A stretch of DNA of 15,562 nucleotides from CAMBDR01 sp046597185 (lineage in GTDB: Bacteria; Pseudomonadota; Gammaproteobacteria; Burkholderiales; Burkholderiaceae_D). The notes beneath the pieces were generated by a model. The model was not told the DNA's origin, made no database searches, and was given only the letters and a program-made list of their open reading frames with translations. Where the stretch lies: the NCBI GenBank assembly GCA_046597185.1, contig JBKJLF010000544.1, forward strand, positions 1 to 15,562, in the 5' to 3' direction. Below are positions 6,893-13,396 of the stretch, piece by piece; position 1 is the stretch's first letter; every line of letters starts with the position of its first letter. Both the position numbers and the translations under genes were made by a program.

Positions 6893-7657
6893 ATGAGTAT
6901 TCCAGTTCGTATTGAAAGTAGTAACTTTGCCGCCGCGCCGCTGCGTGCCAGTTGTGGCGTGTGTAGTATGCGGCAACTGTGTTTGCCCATGGGACTTGAT
7001 GACGGCGATATGCAACGTCTGGATCAATTGATTGAGCGTCGTCGCAAAGTGCCGCGTGGGACACTTTTGTATCGAATGAATGACCCCTTTGTTAATTTAT
7101 ATGCGGTACGCCTTGGGCATTTTAAAACCTATCAGGTCAATGCCGGGGGTGAGCAACAAGTCACCGGTTTTCAGATGGCGGGCGAATTATTGGGAATGGA
7201 TGCGATCAGTAACGATTTTCATCAATGTGATGCAGTGGCATTGGAAGATAGTGAAGTCTGCGAGATTCCTTTTTTGCGACTTGAAGAATTGTTTTGTAAA
7301 ATGCCATCTTTGTTGCGTCATTTTCATCGAATCATGAGCCAGGAAATCACGCGGGAACAAAGCGCCATGTTGTTGCTGGGGAATATGCGCGCGGATTGCC
7401 GCTTGGCCGCGTTTCTGGTCAACTTATCGACCCGTTATTCCACGCGAGGATATTCCACCACTTGTTTTCAATTGCGCATGTCGCGCGAAGAAATTGGCAA
7501 TTATTTGGGCCTGACCATTGAAAGCATTAGCCGATTGTTCTCAAAATTTAAAAAGCAAGGTTGGATACGGGTGGATAATCGTGAAATTGAACTCATTGAC
7601 CTGGTTCGCTTGCGATTGCTGGCGACCGGGGGTGACAATGGGTCATGTGCTTCATAG
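6893..7657 (+). CDS. fnr: FNR/Anr-type oxygen-sensing transcriptional regulator
   Basis: A Crp/Fnr family regulator of 254 residues, close to the 250 of E. coli FNR. In the family a [4Fe-4S] cluster made without oxygen drives dimerisation and DNA binding at TTGAT-N4-ATCAA. The four expected ligands are present: Cys21, Cys24 and Cys30 at the N-terminus and Cys112 in the beta-barrel (HQCDAVAL). The effector domain spans roughly 40-150, a dimerisation helix follows, and the C-terminal helix-turn-helix reads MSREEIGNYLGLTIESISRLFSKFKKQG (196-223). The recognition helix TIESISRLF carries the Glu, Ser and Arg (210, 213, 214) that read FNR-type half-sites. The ATG at 6893 has AGGG upstream at good spacing. 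The gene is convergent with a decayed hemN that keeps an FNR box, as hemN and anr genes often neighbour each other. Function is well supported; the symbol is by family. Confidence 0.93.
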   Translation: MSIPVRIESSNFAAAPLRASCGVCSMRQLCLPMGLDDGDMQRLDQLIERRRKVPRGTLLYRMNDPFVNLYAVRLGHFKTYQVNAGGEQQVTGFQMAGELLGMDAISNDFHQCDAVALEDSEVCEIPFLRLEELFCKMPSLLRHFHRIMSQEITREQSAMLLLGNMRADCRLAAFLVNLSTRYSTRGYSTTCFQLRMSREEIGNYLGLTIESISRLFSKFKKQGWIRVDNREIELIDLVRLRLLATGGDNGSCAS

Positions 7658-7679
7658 TGGCAATGGGCTGTGGTAACGA

Positions 7680-8057
7680 TCAAAGATGGCGCAAATCTGA
7701 CAGATAAACAGTATGATTGTTGCTGTTTTGCGTGGTGTAGCCTTGTAAATCGCGGTGCAAACGCCCTTGTCGCTTGGCGCGAACAAAGGCATCTTGTGCT
7801 TTGGTAAAGAAATACGCGCCCAAATAATAATAATCGGCTGCATGCAAGCGTTTGATGCACCAACGCAACTGTTAGAATACGATGCGCCGCGTTTGGCCGC
7901 TTGCAAATAATCGTTTTGCCTCGCATGGGGCAAAAATTGTTTCGGGCCGGGGGTAAAGCAGGTAGTTGCCACAAAGAGAATCAAGTTGCGCCAAGGATTG
8001 CGCATCGAGTTCAGGCGGCGTCAAGCTTGGGTTGGCTATCTGGCTTGAAACGGTCAT
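7680..8057 (-). pseudogene. hemN: Decayed hemN (oxygen-independent coproporphyrinogen III oxidase) remnant
   Basis: Read on the minus strand from ATG 8057, an open stretch of 61 residues begins MTVSSQIANPSLTPPELD and holds a corrupted version of the early HemN segment (…LDSLCGNYLLYPRP where GPRYTSYPTADRF is expected). It stops at TAA 7872-7874. The same frame then continues without interruption: CIKRLHAADYYYLGAYFF and AKRQGRLHRDLQGYTTQ resemble the HemN region usually reading …AGYxYIGMDHF… and AQRQGRLHRNFQGYSTH. Similarity ends after QGYTT, with a stop at 7680. The radical-SAM CxxxCxxC region and most of the enzyme (normally about 450 residues) are missing, so a large internal deletion, a nonsense codon and loss of the C-terminus are inferred. 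A GGAG ribosome site lies 8 bases before the ATG and an FNR-type promoter sits upstream. The second half is more recognisable than the first. Alternatively the 61-residue frame could be expressed as a peptide. Confidence 0.68.
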
Positions 8058-8105
8058 GAATAAAACTCCAAATTGGCAGAAAAAGAAATTGATCAATACT
8101 GCGAC

Positions 8106-8146
8106 AGTATAAACAGCCGTCACGTTAATAACTTGACATATATCAA
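8106..8146 (-). promoter_or_regulatory. FNR box and class II-type promoter facing the hemN remnant
   Basis: TTGAC-ATAT-ATCAA (8133-8146) is a palindrome one base from the FNR consensus TTGAT-N4-ATCAA. On the minus strand a perfect -10 box TATACT lies at 8111-8106, which puts the start of transcription near 8099 and the centre of the FNR box near -40.5. That is essentially the class II activator spacing known for FNR (about -41.5). No good -35 box is needed in such promoters. The box is about 150 bp from the kinase gene at 8291 and less suitably placed to act there. Confidence 0.75.
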
Positions 8147-8277
8147 GTGTTGGCTGTGTGGTAGAAATTGTGCTGCTTTGGCTCAGATTGTGCGCATTCG
8201 TCGCTTGCTGCAGGTAATATCTGCATTGCCTTGTATTTGGTGCCCACTTGATGCTCACTTGGCAGTATAGTGTCGTC

Positions 8278-8284
8278 AAGGAGG
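8278..8284 (+). promoter_or_regulatory. Strong ribosome binding site deciding the kinase start
   Basis: AAGGAGG is a near-complete anti-16S match, 6 bases before ATG 8291. This places the start there rather than at GTG 8270 in the same frame, which lies upstream of the site. Confidence 0.8.
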
Positions 8285-8290
8285 CATGGC

Positions 8291-9832
8291 ATGCGGGGAA
8301 TACAGTTCCGGTTAAAGGTCTTATTTGTCGTAATCATTACCGTGGTATTGGCGATTTCTGGGACCTATTCGCAATATAAACTTCGTAATGATCTGGAAGA
8401 GCGCAATAGACTATTGCGTCAAGGCATCATCTCGCGCTTGGGAATCAGCTTGCCTTCGGCGTTGTGGGATTTGGACAAGGCCAAAGTTGGCAGCATTCTG
8501 GAAGCCGAAATGCGGCCATCCGAAGTGTTGGGGATACGCGTCTATGATGCCAATATCGGTTTGTTCACCGGAAAAATCCGCTTGCCGAGTGGTGAAATAG
8601 CAACAGCCTCGTCCAGTTCAACGCTTGATGGGTTCCCGGTGGAAGCAACATTGATGTTTCGCAGCACGCTCAATGAAAATGTGAATGTCAAACCTGCCCC
8701 GGTAGGGCGGGTGGTGATTAATTTTAGTCGAGCGCAAATCGATGAGATCCTGCGCTCGGAGTTGACGCGTAAATTAATTGAAATTTTGGTACTTGATTTG
8801 TCTTTGGTCGGCATTTTATCGCTGAGCTTGCGCATGGTGTTTGAGCCGCTAAAGCAGTTGCGCACGGCCTTGTTTGATCTGGCCATTCGGGAAACCGATG
8901 AAGTGGGGGAATTGCCCGAAAACCGTTTCGATGAATTTGGCGAGGTGATTCTTGGATTTAACCGCATCCAACGCAAGTTAAAGTCAATTATTGAACATAC
9001 GCGCGCAGCCGAAGCGCAAGCCCATAGTTCGGAGCAGCAAACCATTCAAGCCTACCAGGATTTGCGTCAGGCACAGGATTCTTTATTGCAAGCCGAACGC
9101 CTGGCTTCATTGGGTAGCCTGGTTGCTGGGGTGGCGCATGAAATTAATACCCCGGTTGGCATCACCATGACCAGTGCCTCAGTGTTGCGTGAAGCCACCG
9201 AGCAGGTATTGGTGATCATGAATATGGGCGCGATCAAGAAATCAGATATCCTGACTTATCTCGAAACGGCGAATGAAAGCAGCCGTTTGATTTTGACCAA
9301 TGCCAATCGTGCAGCCCAGTTGATTCAAAGCTTCAAACAGGTTTCTGCCGATCAAGCCAGCGAAGCGCGGCGACGCTTTGGCATGAAGGAGTATATCGAA
9401 GAAATTATTGTCAGTTTGCAACCTCGTCTGCGCCAATCCCGAGTCACGATTGTGGTGGATAGCCCTGAGAATGTGATGGTGGATGGCTATCCAGGCTCGT
9501 TTGCTCAGGTATTGACCAATTTGACAATGAATTGCCTGGCGCATGCGTTTGAACCTGATGAAATTGGTGAGATCAGAATTACGGTTAAGGCCATAGATGA
9601 TAGTATTGAGTTACAATTTGCAGATAATGGCAAAGGTATTCCAGAAGAGTTTTTGGACAAGGTCTTCGATCCGTTTTTTACCACACAAAGAGCACAAGGT
9701 GGTACTGGATTGGGATTGAATATTGTATTTAACTTGGTTGTAAAGCAATTTGGCGGTACGATTGCTGTGAGTAGTCAATTAGGCCAAGGGGCGCAATTTA
9801 CACTTCGTTTTCCACGGGTAGCACCGATATAG
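8291..9832 (+). CDS. Membrane sensor histidine kinase
   Basis: A 513-residue sensor kinase, inner-membrane bound. A first transmembrane segment (about 8-26) is followed by an extracytoplasmic sensor region (about 27-160), a second hydrophobic segment (about 163-184) and a HAMP-like linker (183-230, with PLKQL and NRFDEFGEVILGFN). A coiled coil rich in Gln, Glu and Ala (232-268) leads to the H-box ERLASLGSLVAGVAHEINTP, with phospho-acceptor His283. The HATPase part has the N-box NLTMNCLAHAF (410-420), G1 DNGKGIP (445-451), F-box DPFFTT and G2 GGTGLGLN (470-477). All catalytic motifs are intact. The gene for a REC-HD-GYP response regulator starts 8 bp after its stop, so the two are an operon and almost certainly a cognate pair: the signal sensed here would control c-di-GMP breakdown. 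The kinase is a paralogue of the truncated kinase at the left window edge. The ligand is unknown. No convincing promoter was found immediately upstream. Confidence 0.93.
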   Translation: MRGIQFRLKVLFVVIITVVLAISGTYSQYKLRNDLEERNRLLRQGIISRLGISLPSALWDLDKAKVGSILEAEMRPSEVLGIRVYDANIGLFTGKIRLPSGEIATASSSSTLDGFPVEATLMFRSTLNENVNVKPAPVGRVVINFSRAQIDEILRSELTRKLIEILVLDLSLVGILSLSLRMVFEPLKQLRTALFDLAIRETDEVGELPENRFDEFGEVILGFNRIQRKLKSIIEHTRAAEAQAHSSEQQTIQAYQDLRQAQDSLLQAERLASLGSLVAGVAHEINTPVGITMTSASVLREATEQVLVIMNMGAIKKSDILTYLETANESSRLILTNANRAAQLIQSFKQVSADQASEARRRFGMKEYIEEIIVSLQPRLRQSRVTIVVDSPENVMVDGYPGSFAQVLTNLTMNCLAHAFEPDEIGEIRITVKAIDDSIELQFADNGKGIPEEFLDKVFDPFFTTQRAQGGTGLGLNIVFNLVVKQFGGTIAVSSQLGQGAQFTLRFPRVAPI

Positions 9833-9840
9833 GAGTAGGT

Positions 9841-11439
9841 ATGACAGATGACATGATTTCCGATGATGATGATTGGCTGTTAGAAGACGAATCGCAACCA
9901 AGCGATGTCGCTCTGGTGCCGAGTGATCAGCGGGTATGGCGAATTCTGATCGTTGATGATGATGCTGACGTGCATGCTGTTACCAGTCTGGCTTTGCGGA
10001 ATGTGACATTTAAAGGACGCGAACTGGAATTATTTAGCGCCTATTGTGGTGAAGAGGGTTTCGTGATGTTGCGCGATACGCCCGATATCGCCCTGGTCTT
10101 GTTGGATGTGGTGATGGAAACCGACGACGCTGGCTTGCTCTTGGCCAAACGCATCCGGGGCGAATTGAATAATCAAATTGTGCGGGTGGTGTTGCGCACC
10201 GGGCAACCGGGGCAGGCACCGGAGCAACGTGTGATTATTGAATACGACATCAATGACTATAAAGCCAAGACCGAGTTGACCACGCAAAAGTTGTTTACCA
10301 CCGTCATTGCCTCATTGCGTGCCTATGAAACCCTGTTGATGCTGGAGCGTAGCCGGGTTGGCCTGGGTAAAATTTTGGAAGGTGCCACCAATTTATATAA
10401 GATTCATTCTCTGCGTGAGTTTGCTTCCGGGGTATTGAATCAGGTCAGCGCCATTTTGGATGTGGGGGCTGACGGCGTATTGTGTGTCTTGCAAGCACAT
10501 GGTACGGAGGGGGCATTGGCTTCCCAGGTGGTGGCAGCGACCGGGTGTTATACCCATTTGGCCGAGGCACAGGAATTGCCGAAAAGCCATCAATTGGCGG
10601 GTGCGATTGAGCGGGCTTTTCTCGAAAAACGTAGTCAATATCAACATCCGATTGATGTGTTGTTTATTCATACCCAGCAGGGGCATGAATTTGCCATTTC
10701 CGTGACACCGCCCTGGCCCTTAACCCAAGTGCAACGTGATTTGATGGAAGTTTTTTGCCACCGGATTGCTGCGGCGTTTGATAATCTCTATTTGTTTGGC
10801 CAGTTGCATAAGGCGCAAGAAGCGACCGTGGTCGCCTTGGCTGATTTGGCTGAGTTTCGCGATGAAGGCACAGGCGGGCATGTCAGGCGGGTGCAAGCCT
10901 TGACCGATGGCATTGCCAAGCATCTGCATTCGCGCGGCGTGTATGCCGATGAAATGTCGCCACAATTGCTGGAAATGGTGGGCGTTGCGAGTATTTTGCA
11001 CGATGTAGGTAAGGTTTCTACGCCCGATCATGTGTTATTGAAGCCGGGTCTGCATGATCACGAAGAGCGCACCGTCATGCAAGCCCATGCGCGCGTAGGG
11101 CAAGCGATACTGGAACGTGCCTCCAGTTTGGTTGACGGGCCAAGCTACCTGACCTTTGGCTCGCAAATTGCGGGTGGGCATCACGAGCATTTTGACGGTA
11201 ATGGTTATCCACGGCAATTAGTGGGCAATCAAATACCCTTGGCCGCGAGAATTGTTGCGGTCGTCGATGTGTTTGATGCCTTGTTGCATCGTCGGCCGTA
11301 CAAAGCACCCTGGCCTTTTGATGAAGTGGTGACCTATATCCGGGAGCGGCGCGGCACGCAGTTTGATCCGGAGGTGGTGGACGCTTTAATGGATATTGTC
11401 GAGCGTGATCCGATGAGTTGGATCGGTAATGACGATTAA
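9841..11439 (+). CDS. Response regulator with REC, DUF3369 and HD-GYP domains (c-di-GMP phosphodiesterase)
   Basis: A 532-residue cytoplasmic response regulator. After an acidic N-terminal tail (residues 1-30, many Asp), the receiver domain shows the acidic cluster Asp39-41, phospho-acceptor Asp89 in VLLDVVM, and Lys143. The middle part (about 170-320), beginning SRVGLGKILEGATNLYKIHSL, resembles DUF3369, which in known proteins links REC to HD-GYP. The HD-GYP domain (about 325-525) is complete: HDVGK with His387, Asp388 and Lys391; GGHHEHFDGNGYP (445-457); and VVDVFDAL with Asp476. The family hydrolyses cyclic di-GMP, usually to GMP, favouring motility over biofilm. GGAG lies close upstream and the cognate kinase ends 8 bp before. 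With no catalytic residue missing, activity is expected, but the output is inferred from family knowledge. Confidence 0.93.
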   Translation: MTDDMISDDDDWLLEDESQPSDVALVPSDQRVWRILIVDDDADVHAVTSLALRNVTFKGRELELFSAYCGEEGFVMLRDTPDIALVLLDVVMETDDAGLLLAKRIRGELNNQIVRVVLRTGQPGQAPEQRVIIEYDINDYKAKTELTTQKLFTTVIASLRAYETLLMLERSRVGLGKILEGATNLYKIHSLREFASGVLNQVSAILDVGADGVLCVLQAHGTEGALASQVVAATGCYTHLAEAQELPKSHQLAGAIERAFLEKRSQYQHPIDVLFIHTQQGHEFAISVTPPWPLTQVQRDLMEVFCHRIAAAFDNLYLFGQLHKAQEATVVALADLAEFRDEGTGGHVRRVQALTDGIAKHLHSRGVYADEMSPQLLEMVGVASILHDVGKVSTPDHVLLKPGLHDHEERTVMQAHARVGQAILERASSLVDGPSYLTFGSQIAGGHHEHFDGNGYPRQLVGNQIPLAARIVAVVDVFDALLHRRPYKAPWPFDEVVTYIRERRGTQFDPEVVDALMDIVERDPMSWIGNDD

Positions 11440-11444
11440 AGTGT

Positions 11445-11476
11445 TGCGGCAAGGCTAAAATATCGGTCTTGTCGCA
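11445..11476. repeat. Hairpin just after the HD-GYP gene
   Basis: TGCGGCAAG (11445-11453) pairs with CTTGTCGCA (11468-11476), 9 bp with one G-T wobble and a 14-base loop, starting 5 bp after the stop. It marks a possible 3' end of the kinase/HD-GYP transcript, but no T-run follows directly, so termination would be weak or Rho-assisted. The remaining gap to 11632 holds a possible -10 box TATACT (11508-11513) without a convincing -35. Confidence 0.45.
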
Positions 11477-11632
11477 TCGACTTAACTATTTTCGGCTTGT
11501 GCCGTAATATACTCAGTTGACATGCAAAAAATTGCGATTAGCCTGGTCAATATGAATGCGCTTGGCCGCGCTGGTGGCTGCACTAGTCAAGTGAATTCAA
11601 CTTGGCCTTTACATTACCTGTGGGATTGAGAC

Positions 11633-13288
11633 ATGAACCGACTTGACGGACTATCTGCCCTGATTATTGAACCGCATGCAGGAATGCGATCGAGCATACA
11701 CAATATGCTGAACCAATGCGGTTTGCAAAAAATTGATCACGCCGGTACTTCAGGGGCCGCGATTCGTCATTTGGCAACCAAATCATTCGATATTATCCTG
11801 TGTGAATATGACCTTGAAGGCGGGCAAGACGGCCAGCAATTGCTGGAAGATTTGCGCCATCACCAACTCATCACGCTTGCCACCATGTTCTTCATGGTGA
11901 CCGCTGAAGGTGGTTATGGCAAAGTCGTGAGTGCGGCAGAATTGGCACCGACCGACTATATTTTAAAACCATTCACTGCGGATCTTATTTTGGAGCGTAT
12001 CGGTCGCGCCCTCGAAAAGCGCAATGTTTTTTTACCGGTTTATCAAATGATGGATATCGGCAACCATCGCGATGCCATTGCCGCCTGTATTGAGGGGGCC
12101 AGTAACTTCCCGCGCTATGCCGTTGACTTTTTACGGCTGCGCGCCGAATTGCATATGTTTTTGGGCGAGGCGAAAGAAGCTGAACCAATTTACAACGCCC
12201 TGTACGAATCCAAAGCCATTGCATGGGCTCGGCTTGGCTTGGCCAAAACCTTATTCATGCAAGAGCGCTTTGAAGAAGCTGAAAAAATGCTTGAAGCCCT
12301 GGTCAATAACAATAAGAAATTTGTTGATGCCTATGATTGGTTGGCGAAAACGCATGAAGCCATGGGCGAGTTGGAAAAGTCGCAGGCGGTGTTATCCAGC
12401 GCTGTGTCGGTTTCACCCCATGCGGTACGTCGTTTGCGCAAATTGGGCGAAGTCGCGATGGAAACGGGCGATACCGCAACTGCAGAAAAAGTATTGAAGC
12501 AGGTTGTCAGCAAGGTCAAATATTCCGAATTTCGTGATCCCGAAGACCATGTCAAATTGGTTAAAACCCTGGTCAAAAAAGGCGACCCGGAACAGGCTGC
12601 GGCGGTGATTCGCGATCTCGATAAATCGATGAGCAACTTGAAAAATACCCCGGCCTGCTGCGCCATTTCCTCTGCCATGGTGCATGAATCCACGGGCAAT
12701 GAAGCACGTTTGAACGAATCGCTGGCGTCGGCGGTGGCATTGTGCCGCGATTCCACGGGTTTATCCAATGACGTGAAGATGGAATTGGCGCGTAATTGCT
12801 TGCAAAACAACCATCAGGACGGTGCCAAAGAAGTCATGCGCGAAGTGATGCGCAATGCGCCCAATAATGCCGCCATGGCCAAAGCGGTGGCTGTGTTTGA
12901 ACGCGCCGGGGTCGAAGACATCGGTAGAGAATTGGCCAAAGAAGCGCGCAAACAAGTGGTTGATCTGGTGGCCAGTGGTGCTGCCAAAGCGAAAGACGGT
13001 GATTATCGTGGCGCGGTTTCCATGATGGCAGAAGCGGTGAATAAACTGCCGGACAATCCGCAAGTGGTGTTTAATGCGGCGGTGGCGGTACTTAAATGCC
13101 TTGAAAATATGGGCTGGGATGACCGCTTGGGTGAATACGCCTTGTCGCTCATTGGCACGGTGCGCAAACTCGATCCGGTTAATCCCAAATTGAATGCACT
13201 CTCAAGCTTACATCAACAAATTTTGAAAAAATACCGCATCACGCCGGGCCGTGCCAGCGCAAAAGAACAGGCACAAAAACGCGGATAA
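11633..13288 (+). CDS. Receiver-domain protein with TPR-like helical repeats, atypical REC
   Basis: A 551-residue cytoplasmic protein. Residues 1-125 have a receiver fold: LSALIIEPHAGMRSSIHNML at the start, FDIILCEYDLEGGQDGQQLLEDLR (52-75), Thr90 in FFMVTAE and Lys112 in YILKPF. The phospho-acceptor position by alignment (usually ILCDYNL) is Glu58, and the acidic pair near residue 13 is reduced to Glu-Pro. Phosphorylation in the usual way is therefore doubtful, and Glu may mimic the active state. Residues from about 135 to 535 are helical with TPR-like units (for example AEPIYNALYESKAIAWARLGLAKTLFMQERFEEAEKML at 183-220), suited to protein binding. The ATG at 11633 has only a weak GAG upstream. 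There is no DNA-binding or enzymatic output domain. The neighbours (HD-GYP, HDOD) suggest a scaffold or adaptor role in c-di-GMP, motility or adhesion control, which is inference. Confidence 0.88.
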   Translation: MNRLDGLSALIIEPHAGMRSSIHNMLNQCGLQKIDHAGTSGAAIRHLATKSFDIILCEYDLEGGQDGQQLLEDLRHHQLITLATMFFMVTAEGGYGKVVSAAELAPTDYILKPFTADLILERIGRALEKRNVFLPVYQMMDIGNHRDAIAACIEGASNFPRYAVDFLRLRAELHMFLGEAKEAEPIYNALYESKAIAWARLGLAKTLFMQERFEEAEKMLEALVNNNKKFVDAYDWLAKTHEAMGELEKSQAVLSSAVSVSPHAVRRLRKLGEVAMETGDTATAEKVLKQVVSKVKYSEFRDPEDHVKLVKTLVKKGDPEQAAAVIRDLDKSMSNLKNTPACCAISSAMVHESTGNEARLNESLASAVALCRDSTGLSNDVKMELARNCLQNNHQDGAKEVMREVMRNAPNNAAMAKAVAVFERAGVEDIGRELAKEARKQVVDLVASGAAKAKDGDYRGAVSMMAEAVNKLPDNPQVVFNAAVAVLKCLENMGWDDRLGEYALSLIGTVRKLDPVNPKLNALSSLHQQILKKYRITPGRASAKEQAQKRG

Positions 13289-13316
13289 ATCGATGCCGTT
13301 TAAATGACATCGTCTT

Positions 13317-13353
13317 GATTGGATTTGATTGAATTGATTTGATTGATTGGATT
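13317..13353. repeat. Short tandem GATTG/GATTT repeat ahead of the HDOD gene
   Basis: Within 37 bp there are seven GATT units and one GAATT, mostly at 5-bp spacing (starts at 13317, 13322, 13327, 13331, 13336, 13341, 13345, 13350). It fills the gap between the REC-TPR stop and the HDOD start at 13397, so slippage here would change the leader or spacing rather than the coding frame. Confidence 0.7.
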
Positions 13354-13396
13354 GTATGGAACCCACGGTTCGATTTTTGAAGTACAGGATAGCATC

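Noticed and set aside
7501..7974. Minus-strand open frame of 157 codons over the fnr end and the hemN remnant
   Set aside because: It is in a different frame from the HemN-like residues and its translation has no family resemblance.
8073..8270. Plus-strand 65-codon frame upstream of the kinase
   Set aside because: It covers the FNR box and promoter region, has no convincing ribosome site and no recognisable protein.
8215..8271. TAATAT (8215) and TATAGT (8266) as -10 boxes for the kinase gene
   Set aside because: Neither has a -35-like box at 15-19 bp; the second would also start transcription at the ribosome site.
13343..13396. TTG start for the HDOD protein
   Set aside because: It uses the GATT repeat tract as coding sequence and has no ribosome site; ATG 13397 has AGGAT at proper spacing.
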